DNA of 14,796 bases from CAG-841 sp963614875 (lineage in GTDB: Bacteria; Bacillota; Clostridia; Oscillospirales; CAG-272): assembly GCA_963614875.1 (NCBI GenBank), contig CAVEFC010000034.1:1-14796 (forward strand). The letters are read 5' to 3'. A program made the translations under genes and the position numbers. Numbering within the stretch: position 1 is the stretch's first letter; every line of letters begins with the position of its first letter. Under the pieces are notes generated by a model. The model was given only the letters and a program-made list of their open reading frames with translations. It ran no database searches and was not told the DNA's origin. Below, piece by piece: positions 1-6,738 of this stretch.

Positions 1-17
1 CGGGGGGGGGGGGGGTG

Positions 18-23
18 TATAAT
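18..23 (+). promoter_or_regulatory. Possible -10 box for the prepilin-SGNH gene
   Basis: TATAAT lies directly after a run of 14 G (2-15). A transcript from it would begin near 30 and have a leader of about 135 nt. The -35 region would fall in or before the G run, at the window edge, so it cannot be judged. Confidence 0.4.
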
Positions 24-164
24 GGATATACTGCGTAATTTGCGGGAAAAATGTCGGAGAAACGGAATATCGGGGCGGATATTTTGCTTCGGCGCACGGG
101 GGAAAAACAATTGTACCGTGCCTTCGGCGCGGACATAATTTTTATTTTTACGGGAGGAGCCGCC

Positions 165-2180
165 ATGAAAAACAAAAAAGGCTTTACCCTTGTTGAACTC
201 GTAATCGTAATCGCTGTTATAGCAATTCTTGCAGGCGTTATGATCGGCACGTTCGCAAGCGTGGTAAGAAAAGCGCACGCGTCTAACGACGTACAGCTTG
301 TCCGTAATCTGAACACGGCACTCAGAGCGGATTTGAAGGAACACAAAACAATGCAGGAGGCACTTGACGCCGCCGCGGATTTCGATTATGACGTCAGCAT
401 AATAACGGCAAGCGCGTCCGGAAACGCAATTCTTTGGGACAGCGTAAACGATTATTTCTGTTATTTCGATAAGGATAACGGCATAAGCTATTACCCCGAA
501 ATAGAATTTAAGGACGGCAAAGCCCCCGAAGACTATCAGCTGTGGAAAATTTACAGCGGAAAAGAAAAAGTCCCCGCAGAGCAGACATATTCTGTCTATT
601 GGAACAAAACCGGAACAGACGGTCTGCCAGAGACGCTCAACGTCGGCTTTGACGCCGGCAAAAATGAAGAAACAATCGAGCTGACCTATAAGCGCGATAA
701 AGATGTAGCAGAACAGTCGGCGCAGAGCGTTACCATACGCACAAACGGAAAGGCAAAGCTTACCGTTGACGCAAAAACGGATACCGTTTATCATTACGGA
801 ACAGCCCGCTACGTTGACGTAAAAGCGGTTGCCGACCAATCTTATCATGTTTACGGCAGTGTTGAATTTGTAAAGGTTTCGTACGGCAGAGCGGTGGTTG
901 AAGCCGCCGGAAAGGTGGGAACCGTTCTTGCGGCGGCGGATAACGCCACGATTGCAACAAACAAAACCGGTACTGTTGAAAAGGCTTATGCGGCTTGCGG
1001 CGTTACCGATAGCGGAAAAGGAAATGTGACATTTGGTAAAATTCCGGAAAGCGCGGACGCAACCCAGCTTAACGTAACGAGTTCAAATTGCACTCCTACG
1101 ATTACTGATAACACGATTACACTCACGAGCCCTACAAATAGTGATAAACGCCCCTATGTATATGTAAGTAATACGGATGTTACATTCGGATTGTATTGCA
1201 GCCACGGTAATAATCATACCACTTATATATTCGCCATTATTGCAAGATGTAACAACGGCGCAATTGCGTACACCGGAAACAACGGCGGATACCTGTATTA
1301 CTATACTTGGGATACAAAAAGTGCTACAACCCTTGCCTCGTCGGCCATTGAAATACCGACAGACGGATATGTCAGGGAACAGCTTATAGATGACAAAGTT
1401 GTTATTACCGGCAAAAGCACTGTATCTTATACGCTGGATGACCTCATAAAATTGTGTGAAGCGAAAAACATTAGCGATGTTCCGACAGAACTCGTTCTGG
1501 GGTGTGCTTTCTGGCAAGACCACGGCAACTGGCCGTATCTTATAAATTACGGTGCAAGAGGTGCTACCGTCAACTGTCTCGGAGACAGTATTACAGACGC
1601 TACAAACGGTTGGGGGCATTATACTGCCGCACTAAGCGCAATGGGTTATACGGTAAACAATTACGGCAAAGGCGGCACGACAATAAGCAACGCAACCACG
1701 ACCAATCCGTTTTATACCCGCATTGACGGAATGTCCGAAGATTGCGATTTTATCTTTATGCTCGGCGGTACAAACGACTGGCATCACGGTGCGGTTCTCG
1801 GAAAGAAAGAAGATATCAACGATGAAAACGCAAACTATGACACTTTTTGCGGAGGGCTGTATAAAACGTTGCAAGCCCTGCGGAAAAAATTCCCCGACAA
1901 ACCGATATACGTTTCAACAATTATGAAAAGAACAGCGAATTCGAGTGGAGGCAACAACGTCACAAATAAAAACGGAAAAAAAATAGAAGAGTTCAACGAT
2001 GCTATAATTTACATGGCGCAGAAGTTTGATTGCATAGTGCTTGACGGATATAATTGCATAACAAAAGCAAACGCCGATACAGATTTGGCGGACGGATTAC
2101 ATCTCAGTGCGGCGGGCGCAGCCAAATACGCAGCCTTCCTTGACGGCGCGTTCCAGTCAACAAAACCAATGTGGCAGTAA
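165..2180 (+). CDS. Prepilin-like surface protein with C-terminal SGNH/GDSL esterase domain
   Basis: The protein is 671 aa from the ATG at 165, which follows GGGAGGAG at a good distance. An upstream in-frame ATG at 51 has no such site. Residues 6-34 are a class III prepilin signal: GFTLVE with cleavage after Gly6 and Glu at +5 (E11), then a hydrophobic helix. Residues about 35-110 resemble the conserved N-terminal part of clostridial prepilin-like proteins. Residues about 188-305 are Val/Ala/Gly-rich short beta repeats, possibly solenoid-like. Residues about 310-465 are beta-rich and unrecognised. Residues about 470-671 are an SGNH hydrolase: GDSI with Ser475, a GKGGTTI block II, GGTND with Asn537, and DGLHLS with Asp643 and His646. 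All catalytic positions are present, so a surface esterase is expected, perhaps a deacetylase of glycans. The substrate is unknown. No pilus assembly genes are in the window. The prepilin and SGNH calls are firm; the joint function is inferred. Confidence 0.9.
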   Translation: MKNKKGFTLVELVIVIAVIAILAGVMIGTFASVVRKAHASNDVQLVRNLNTALRADLKEHKTMQEALDAAADFDYDVSIITASASGNAILWDSVNDYFCYFDKDNGISYYPEIEFKDGKAPEDYQLWKIYSGKEKVPAEQTYSVYWNKTGTDGLPETLNVGFDAGKNEETIELTYKRDKDVAEQSAQSVTIRTNGKAKLTVDAKTDTVYHYGTARYVDVKAVADQSYHVYGSVEFVKVSYGRAVVEAAGKVGTVLAAADNATIATNKTGTVEKAYAACGVTDSGKGNVTFGKIPESADATQLNVTSSNCTPTITDNTITLTSPTNSDKRPYVYVSNTDVTFGLYCSHGNNHTTYIFAIIARCNNGAIAYTGNNGGYLYYYTWDTKSATTLASSAIEIPTDGYVREQLIDDKVVITGKSTVSYTLDDLIKLCEAKNISDVPTELVLGCAFWQDHGNWPYLINYGARGATVNCLGDSITDATNGWGHYTAALSAMGYTVNNYGKGGTTISNATTTNPFYTRIDGMSEDCDFIFMLGGTNDWHHGAVLGKKEDINDENANYDTFCGGLYKTLQALRKKFPDKPIYVSTIMKRTANSSGGNNVTNKNGKKIEEFNDAIIYMAQKFDCIVLDGYNCITKANADTDLADGLHLSAAGAAKYAAFLDGAFQSTKPMWQ

Positions 2181-2190
2181 AAAAATAAGA

Positions 2191-2216
2191 AAAACTCCGC
2201 GCAAGCGGAGTTTTTT
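2191..2216 (+). terminator. Intrinsic terminator after the prepilin-SGNH gene
   Basis: AAAACTCCGC and GCGGAGTTTT form a 10 bp stem around a GCAA loop, followed by further T. It starts 11 nt after the stop codon. Confidence 0.85.
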
Positions 2217-2227
2217 GTGCTTTTGTA

Positions 2228-2256
2228 TTGACAAAATATTTTTTGCGGTGTATAAT
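2228..2256 (+). promoter_or_regulatory. Consensus sigma-A promoter for a short RNA
   Basis: TTGACA at 2228-2233, a 17 nt spacer and TATAAT at 2251-2256 match the vegetative consensus perfectly. It lies just after the terminator of the upstream gene, and no plus-strand ORF with a ribosome binding site follows before the next terminator. Confidence 0.85.
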
Positions 2257-2262
2257 AATAAC

Positions 2263-2360
2263 GAAAAGAGAAGCTGTCCGGCAACGGTTGACTTCCCTCA
2301 AAAATAAGTAGTTAAAAAAAGATAACCGCCTATTTGGGAAGCAGGCGGTTATCTTTTTTT
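2263..2360 (+). ncRNA. Candidate small RNA of about 100 nt, family not recognised
   Basis: It is bounded by a perfect promoter and a 17 bp terminator stem (2314-2330 with 2344-2360; 13 nt loop). A 5' hairpin can form from GAAG 2270-2273 with CTTC 2292-2295, capped by CCG-GCAA-CGG with a GNRA loop. The terminator loop contains GGGAAG (2336-2341), complementary to CTTCCC (2292-2297), so a pseudoknot or switch between the two is possible. The hairpin would also stop transcription on the minus strand. The layout, a short RNA ending in a bidirectional terminator, recalls the antitoxin RNA of par/Fst-like type I toxin-antitoxin loci. No toxin ORF is visible on the other strand, where the asd 3' end lies, so at most this would be an orphan. 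That link is speculation. Confidence 0.6.
2314..2360 (+). terminator. Strong bidirectional hairpin terminator
   Basis: A 17 bp perfect stem (AAAAAAAGATAACCGCC and its complement) has a 13 nt loop and is A-rich on one side and T-rich on the other, so it can act on both strands. It ends the small RNA candidate. Confidence 0.85.
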
Positions 2361-2383
2361 ATTTATGTCGGAAAAGTCAATAT

Positions 2384-2410
2384 AAAAACCCCGCTGACAG
2401 CGGAGTTTTT
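2384..2410 (-). terminator. Intrinsic terminator of asd
   Basis: On the minus strand this follows the asd stop by 4 nt: AAAAACTCCGC, loop TGTCA, GCGGGGTTTTT. One internal pair is mismatched. It could also work on the plus strand. Confidence 0.75.
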
Positions 2411-2414
2411 GTTG

Positions 2415-3413
2415 TTATATCAGCAGTTCGGCTATCTGTACGGCGTTGGTCGCCGCGCCTTTTCTCAGCTGATCGCCGCAGCAGAAAAGCGATATTCCGC
2501 AGGGAAAAGTCCCGTCGCGCCGTATTCTGCCGACAAAAACGCTGTCTTTATCGGTGGAATTTATCGGCATGGGATATATGCCGTTTGCCGTGTCGTCCGC
2601 AAGCACGCATCCTGCCGCGCCCGAAATGGCGGTTTTCGCCTCGTCTGCGGTTATTTCGTCTTCCGTAAATACGGAAACGGATATCGAATGTGATCGCACC
2701 ACGGGTACTCTTACGCAGGTGCAGGTAACGCAAAGCGTGGGCAGATGCAGTATTTTTCTGCTTTCGTTCTGCATTTTCATTTCTTCGGTTGTGTAGCCGT
2801 CGGGAAGAAAATCGCCTATCTGCGAAATGAGATTTTCCGCTATCCTGTGCGGAAAAACACGACAGAATGTCGGATCTCCCGACAAAAGCGCGCGCTGCTG
2901 ATCGGAAAGCTCGGCTATTCCGCCCGCGCCTGCGCCGCTCACCGCCTGATAGGTTGAAGCTATCATATATTTTATCGGCGAAATGCGGCACAGGGCATTT
3001 ACGGCAACAAGCGTTATGATTGTCGAGCAGTTCGGGTTTGATATTATTCCGTTGTGAGAAAGCGCGTCCGACGGATTTATTTCCGGAATGACAAGCGGCA
3101 CGTCGGGATTTTGTCTGAAAGCGCTTGAATTGTCTATAAATACTGCTCCCGACGCTGTTATATACGGCGCAAAGGCTTTTGCCGTATCGGACGATGCCGC
3201 CCCGAAAACAAAATCAAGTCCGGAAAAGCTGTTTTTGGCCGCGGCTCTGACCGTCAGCTCTTCGCCGCAGAACGTCAGCTTTTTCCCCGCGCTTTTTTCG
3301 GAGGCGAAAAGCCGGATTTCTCCCGCGGGAAAGCTTCGCTCGGAAAGTATTTTCATCATTTCGCGCCCGACGGCTCCCGTCGCGCCGAGAATTCCTATAT
3401 TGTAATTTTTCAT
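2415..3413 (-). CDS. asd: Aspartate-semialdehyde dehydrogenase
   Basis: This enzyme makes L-aspartate 4-semialdehyde from aspartyl phosphate with NADPH. It is the branch point to lysine/diaminopimelate, threonine and methionine, and it is cytosolic. At 332 aa it is normal length. The N-terminus carries the dinucleotide-binding GATGAVGREM (10-19). The catalytic cysteine is Cys129 in SNPNCSTI, followed by YQAVSGAGAGG (155-165). The E-x-K-M segment is at about 211-214. RVPVVRSH carries substrate-binding Arg235 and the general base His242. The start ATG (3411-3413) has GGGAG 10 nt upstream. It stands alone, divergent from the fucosidase gene, with its own promoter and terminator. No other lysine or threonine gene is nearby and no lysine riboswitch is visible in the short leader. 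Confidence 0.95.
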   Translation of the reverse strand: MKNYNIGILGATGAVGREMMKILSERSFPAGEIRLFASEKSAGKKLTFCGEELTVRAAAKNSFSGLDFVFGAASSDTAKAFAPYITASGAVFIDNSSAFRQNPDVPLVIPEINPSDALSHNGIISNPNCSTIITLVAVNALCRISPIKYMIASTYQAVSGAGAGGIAELSDQQRALLSGDPTFCRVFPHRIAENLISQIGDFLPDGYTTEEMKMQNESRKILHLPTLCVTCTCVRVPVVRSHSISVSVFTEDEITADEAKTAISGAAGCVLADDTANGIYPMPINSTDKDSVFVGRIRRDGTFPCGISLFCCGDQLRKGAATNAVQIAELLI

Positions 3414-3450
3414 AATTCATATGCTCCCGTAAAGTTGTTTTCTACATGAT

Positions 3451-3479
3451 ATTCTATGCGGCGGAAAACCGATTGTCGC
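3451..3479 (-). promoter_or_regulatory. Probable asd promoter
   Basis: On the minus strand GCGACA (3474-3479), a 17 nt spacer and TAGAAT (3451-3456) form a fair sigma-A promoter. Transcription would start near 3444, giving a leader of about 30 nt. Confidence 0.55.
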
Positions 3480-3517
3480 AAGGTCTTTGAAAAACGGAAA
3501 AGGGAGCTTTCTTTATG

Positions 3518-3546
3518 TTGACTTTTAATCGCCCGTATGCTACAAT
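3518..3546 (+). promoter_or_regulatory. Promoter of the fucosidase gene
   Basis: TTGACT (3518-3523), a 17 nt spacer and TACAAT (3541-3546) are followed by GGAAGGA at 3572-3578 and ATG at 3588. The leader is about 35 nt. Confidence 0.75.
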
Positions 3547-3587
3547 AGGCGCGTGATTATGTTATTTTACCGGAAGGAATTTTTACA

Positions 3588-4841
3588 ATGAAGCTCAAAC
3601 CGAAAGAAAATCAATTGAAATATCTCGGCTGGGAGTTCGGAATATTTCTGCACTTCGGAATACGGACATTCTGTCACGGTCATCACGATTGGGACGGCAG
3701 AGCAATGGACGCTTCGCTTTTCGATCCGCGCGGACTTGACTGCGATCAGTGGATGCGTGAAATAAAGCTTGCCGGAGCAAGATATGCCGTTTTTACGACA
3801 AAGCATCACGACGGGTTTGCCCTCTGGCCGTCGGCATATACCGATTATTCCGTCAGAAGCTCCGCATGGCGTGATGGAAAGGGCGATGTTGTAAAGGAAT
3901 TTACAGATGCCTGTCACAGAGCGGGACTCGGCTGCGGACTTTATTATTCTCCTGCGCAGTGGGGCGGCGATATTGATTTTTCAAACGAAAAAGCATACGA
4001 CGAATATTTTATAGGTCAGATAACGGAGCTGCTTGACGGCAGATACGGCAAAATAGATTATCTGTGGCTTGACGGAGCTTTTTCCGGCGATCACAGATAT
4101 GACGTTGACAGAATAGTGGACGTTATACATACTCTTCAGCCCGACATACTGATTTTCGGACTTGATTTTCCCGATGTTTACGGAGTCGGAAACGAGGACG
4201 GATATGTCGATACACGCAATTTTTATACAAAAACGCTCAGACGCGGCGACAAAGAAAAAACGCTTTTTATGGCGGCGGAGGGAGATTGCCGTCTGCGCGA
4301 CAGCTGGTTTTACGACGACAACGAATACACGATAAAATCGGTGGACGAGCTTATCGGAATGTATGAATGTACCGTCGGGCGCGGAGCAAACTTTTTGCTT
4401 GACATAGGCCCCGACGACAGAGGACTTCTTGCCGAGGCGGATCTCAGAAGACTGCATGAGCTTGCCGCCGAAATACGTCGCCGTTATTTTGCTCCTCTGC
4501 CGTTTGAGCCGGTAAAGCGCGGTGACGACGGAAGATATGAAATATCCTACTCAAAGGAAAAATATGCGGAAATATCGGACACGGCAAATCTGCCGCTTGT
4601 GCGCAGAGTGGTTATAGAGGAGGACATAACCGACGGAGAAGCCGTAAAGGAATGGCGTCTTATCGCAACGATGCCTTCAAAATATCCGTACAGCAGCTGG
4701 GAGGTATGTATCTGCGAGGGGCACGGCATAGGTCATAAGCACATATGCACGATCCCCGCGATGCGCTGTCCGCGTTTCAGGCTTGAAGTGACCGACAGCG
4801 ACGGAGAATACAGAATAAAAAGCATAAAGGCTTTCTCCTGA
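3588..4841 (+). CDS. GH29 family alpha-L-fucosidase, cytoplasmic
   Basis: This 417 aa protein should remove alpha-linked L-fucose from short oligosaccharides by a retaining mechanism. The N-terminal barrel begins with KYLGWEFGIFLHFGIRTF, then has the family-typical KLAGARYAVFTTKHHDGFALW (about 60-80) and YYSPAQW. The likely nucleophile is Asp162 in YLWLDGAF. LLDIGPDDRG near 265-275 matches the conserved Asn/Asp-Ile-Gly-Pro segment. Residues about 305-417 are a beta-sandwich ending in GHGIGHKHI and RFRLEVTDS, as in other GH29 enzymes, so the protein appears complete. There is no signal peptide, so it acts on imported sugars. It converges on an MFS permease that may supply them. I cannot assign the acid/base residue or linkage preference from sequence alone. 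Confidence 0.9.
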   Translation: MKLKPKENQLKYLGWEFGIFLHFGIRTFCHGHHDWDGRAMDASLFDPRGLDCDQWMREIKLAGARYAVFTTKHHDGFALWPSAYTDYSVRSSAWRDGKGDVVKEFTDACHRAGLGCGLYYSPAQWGGDIDFSNEKAYDEYFIGQITELLDGRYGKIDYLWLDGAFSGDHRYDVDRIVDVIHTLQPDILIFGLDFPDVYGVGNEDGYVDTRNFYTKTLRRGDKEKTLFMAAEGDCRLRDSWFYDDNEYTIKSVDELIGMYECTVGRGANFLLDIGPDDRGLLAEADLRRLHELAAEIRRRYFAPLPFEPVKRGDDGRYEISYSKEKYAEISDTANLPLVRRVVIEEDITDGEAVKEWRLIATMPSKYPYSSWEVCICEGHGIGHKHICTIPAMRCPRFRLEVTDSDGEYRIKSIKAFS

Positions 4842-4883
4842 AAACAAAAAAAGCATCGCGGCGCAATGCTGTGATATCCGGAA

Positions 4884-4930
4884 TAAAAAAATGCGGCGTT
4901 CGCTTTCTGGCGGACGCCGCTGATTTTTTT
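4884..4930. terminator. Bidirectional terminator between the fucosidase and permease genes
   Basis: An 11 bp GC-rich stem (4893-4903 with 4910-4920, one G-T pair) with a 6 nt loop is flanked by A7 on the left and T7 on the right. It can end both convergent transcripts. The T-run reaches the permease stop codon at 4930. Confidence 0.85.
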
Positions 4931-6114
4931 CAGCTTTTCTTTTCGTTTTTCTTCAGCACCGATATGCCGACAAGCAAAAGCGCGGGGAATATTATCGCCG
5001 CGAGAATTCCGAGCTTGAGGTTGCCGTCGAAGCGGCTCGAAACAAGTCCGGCAAGAGTAGGACCGCCGCTGCAGCCGAGATCGCCCGCAAGGGCAAGCAG
5101 GGCAAACATTGCCGTTCCGCCGCCGCGTATCGCGGAGGAAGCCTTGCTGTATGTTCCCGGCCACATAATTCCCACGGAAAAGCCGCACATCGCACAGCCG
5201 ACAAGATTTATCGCGGGGACGGGTACAAACACTATGCACGCATACGACGCTATGCAAAGCACACAGCTGAATATCATAAAATTATCGAGCCTGAGCTTTT
5301 CTCCGTATTTGCCGTAGATAAGGCGCGAAAGTCCCATAAGCGCGGCAAACGACATAGGTCCGGCAAGATCGCCAAGAGCCTTGCTTATGCCGAGTCCCTG
5401 CTCGGCAAAGGTCGAAGCCCACTGACTGACCGCCTGCTCGCTTGCTCCCGCGCAGACCATCATAAGCATAAGCAGCCAGAAGATTTTCTTTGAGAAAAGC
5501 TCCTTTATGGTAATTCCTTTTTCTCCGTCGCTTTCAAGCGAATATATCGGAGCGTTTATAAACATAAAGATGTTCAGAATCGGTACAAGCGCCCATAAAA
5601 GCGCAAGGATTTTCCAGTTTTCTATTCCGAAAACCGCAAAGAACGCGGTTGATATAAGCACCACTCCGACGTGTCCCCAGCAGTAAAACGAATGAAGAAG
5701 ACTCATCATTTCTTCCTTGTTTTCGGTGGGGCAGGCTTCGACTGTGGGACTTACAAGCACTTCGAGAAGTCCGCCGCCCAAGGCATAAAGGAAAACCGAA
5801 AGCAGTATTCCGACAAACGCGTCGGGCAGAGCCTCGGGAAGTATCGTCAGAAGAATTATTCCCGCGGCGGCTGAAACGTGCGCGATGATTATCGACGCGC
5901 GATAGCCGATTTTATCTATAAACCATGCGGAAAACATATCGACAAAGAGCTGAATAACGAAGTTCAGCGTTATAAGCAGCGTGATTTTTGAAAGCGGTAT
6001 ATCATAGCTTTTCTGAAAGGTGACGAAAAGCAGCGGCGCAAAGTTGTTTACTATCGCCTGTACGATGTAGCCTATAAAACAGGCGTAGACGGTTCTTTTG
6101 TAGTTTTGCTTCAT
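4930..6114 (-). CDS. Major facilitator superfamily permease, probably for a sugar
   Basis: This 394 aa protein has about 12 hydrophobic segments in two halves, so it is an inner-membrane secondary transporter. Loop 2-3 carries a motif A variant (FIDKIGYRAS, about 65-74). A central charged loop near residues 195-210 divides the halves. SLLHSFYCWGHVG (about 138-150) and the general pattern recall the FucP/FHS sugar-proton symporters, but no substrate residue is certain. The start is ATG 6112-6114, preceded on the minus strand by GAGGT at a good distance. It has its own promoter and converges on the fucosidase gene, so import of fucose or a fucosyl-oligosaccharide is a reasonable inference. Drug export or another sugar cannot be excluded. 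Confidence 0.85.
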   Translation of the reverse strand: MKQNYKRTVYACFIGYIVQAIVNNFAPLLFVTFQKSYDIPLSKITLLITLNFVIQLFVDMFSAWFIDKIGYRASIIIAHVSAAAGIILLTILPEALPDAFVGILLSVFLYALGGGLLEVLVSPTVEACPTENKEEMMSLLHSFYCWGHVGVVLISTAFFAVFGIENWKILALLWALVPILNIFMFINAPIYSLESDGEKGITIKELFSKKIFWLLMLMMVCAGASEQAVSQWASTFAEQGLGISKALGDLAGPMSFAALMGLSRLIYGKYGEKLRLDNFMIFSCVLCIASYACIVFVPVPAINLVGCAMCGFSVGIMWPGTYSKASSAIRGGGTAMFALLALAGDLGCSGGPTLAGLVSSRFDGNLKLGILAAIIFPALLLVGISVLKKNEKKS

Positions 6115-6146
6115 TTTCTGACCTCGGTTTGCGGAAATTCCCGTAC

Positions 6147-6175
6147 ATTATGACATCACACCGCGAAAAAGTCAA
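6147..6175 (-). promoter_or_regulatory. Promoter of the MFS permease gene
   Basis: On the minus strand TTGACT (6170-6175), a 17 nt spacer and CATAAT (6147-6152) lie about 33 nt before the permease ATG. Because it lies after the terminator at 6195-6246, the permease does not depend on the transcript upstream. Confidence 0.75.
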
Positions 6176-6194
6176 TAGGAAAAAGAAAAAAGCA

Positions 6195-6246
6195 CAAAAA
6201 AAGAGGCACGGTGCGGCATCGCATTTCTGCAATACCGCCTCGTGCC
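6195..6246 (-). terminator. Terminator of the minus-strand structured RNA
   Basis: On the minus strand GGCACG pairs with CGTGCC (6241-6246 with 6205-6210) and GCGG with CCGC inside it, followed by TCTTTTTTT. The U-run exists only in minus-strand reading, which fixes the direction of the RNA before it. Confidence 0.8.
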
Positions 6247-6468
6247 GTCCGGCAGACGCAAACGAAAGCGTTCCGCTTGCCCTTGCATATGCCGACAGAA
6301 ACAAAAGGAGTGTGTCGAGCGACATATGCAACCGATACCGGTTCTGTTCTCCGCGCTGTGCGGATATCTGACGAAAACACATTCTTTCCGGCCGGCTTAT
6401 TGGGGGGAAAAGCCCGCCGGAAAGCTTTGCGTTCGTATAGGCTTGAATAGTCTGCCGGTATCGTCCAA
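6195..6468 (-). ncRNA. Candidate large structured RNA, about 270 nt, family not recognised
   Basis: The block has no convincing gene but several perfect inverted repeats. A closing stem of 9 bp pairs 6455-6463 with 6333-6341. Inside it are a 9 bp stem (6416-6424 with 6384-6392) and a 5 bp hairpin with a 5 nt loop (6350-6354 with 6360-6364). ACGAA/TTCGT can extend the first of these. Next, a 9 bp stem pairs 6323-6331 with 6283-6291 and contains CGACA/TGTCG (6293-6297, 6313-6317). Then come a hairpin at about 6253-6280 and the terminator. TACAAT at 6474-6479 is a possible -10. I checked by eye for hallmark strings of tmRNA, RNase P, SRP, 6S, T-box and cobalamin, lysine and glycine riboswitches, and found none convincing. 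Because the terminator precedes an independent permease promoter, it reads as a stand-alone RNA. It could also be a leader that attenuates read-through into the permease. Confidence 0.6.
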
Positions 6469-6473
6469 GCGGG

Positions 6474-6502
6474 ATTGTAAAACCGTTTGTCCGGCATGAA
6501 AT
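6474..6502 (-). promoter_or_regulatory. Possible promoter of the structured RNA
   Basis: On the minus strand TACAAT (6474-6479) has a weak ATTTCA -35 (6497-6502) at 17 nt. The -10 is good and the -35 poor. The predicted start, near 6468, lies just before the first long stem. Confidence 0.4.
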
Positions 6503-6672
6503 CACAAGCGATGTCGGAGAAAAAACTTCTCAATACATATAGTGTCGGAAAAGGCGCTTTGGGTGCATATTTTTTCGAAAAAATTCAGAAAAAAGTCCGA
6601 AAATTTTTCAGGCAGCGCCGCCCCGCTGACATTAAATTCAACCGAAAACATAAAAAGGTGAAAAAACGCGAC
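6503..6672. other. Gene-free spacer upstream of the operon promoter
   Basis: This A/T-rich stretch lies between the structured-RNA promoter and the operon promoter. A plus-strand reading frame passes through it in phase with the operon's first gene, but it lies upstream of the promoter and ribosome binding site and has poor, Lys/Arg-rich composition. I see no other feature in it. Confidence 0.5.
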
Positions 6673-6701
6673 TTGAAAAAAATTCTTTTATGTAGTAGAA
6701 T
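6673..6701 (+). promoter_or_regulatory. Promoter of the ECF/DUF4430 operon
   Basis: TTGAAA (6673-6678), a 17 nt spacer and TAGAAT (6696-6701) predict a start near 6708. The leader to the ATG at 6739 is only about 30 nt, too short for a riboswitch. Confidence 0.75.
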
Positions 6702-6738
6702 ACTTGTGTATTTCAAAGGAAAGGCGGAGAACGTGAAA

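Noticed and set aside
51..164. N-terminal extension of the prepilin-SGNH gene starting at ATG 51
   Set aside because: It would put 38 residues before the prepilin signal. ATG 165 has a strong ribosome binding site and the standard basic leader before GFTLVE.
2361..2414. Remnant of a small holin-like toxin on the minus strand opposite the small RNA
   Set aside because: No start codon, ribosome binding site or hydrophobic peptide is present. The segment is taken up by the asd terminator and stop codons.
4851..4868. Separate terminator just after the fucosidase stop
   Set aside because: Only a 5 bp stem with no T-run follows. The strong hairpin at 4884-4930 does the job.
6421..6440. Cyclic di-GMP-I core (ACGCAAAGC on the minus strand) inside the structured RNA
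   Set aside because: The string matches by eye, but the flanking tetraloop, receptor and downstream helix are absent, and the bases fit a different long hairpin here.
6487..6738. N-terminal extension of the barrel protein starting at ATG 6487
   Set aside because: It lies upstream of a good promoter and would bury the signal peptide behind 84 residues of Lys/Arg-rich low-quality sequence.
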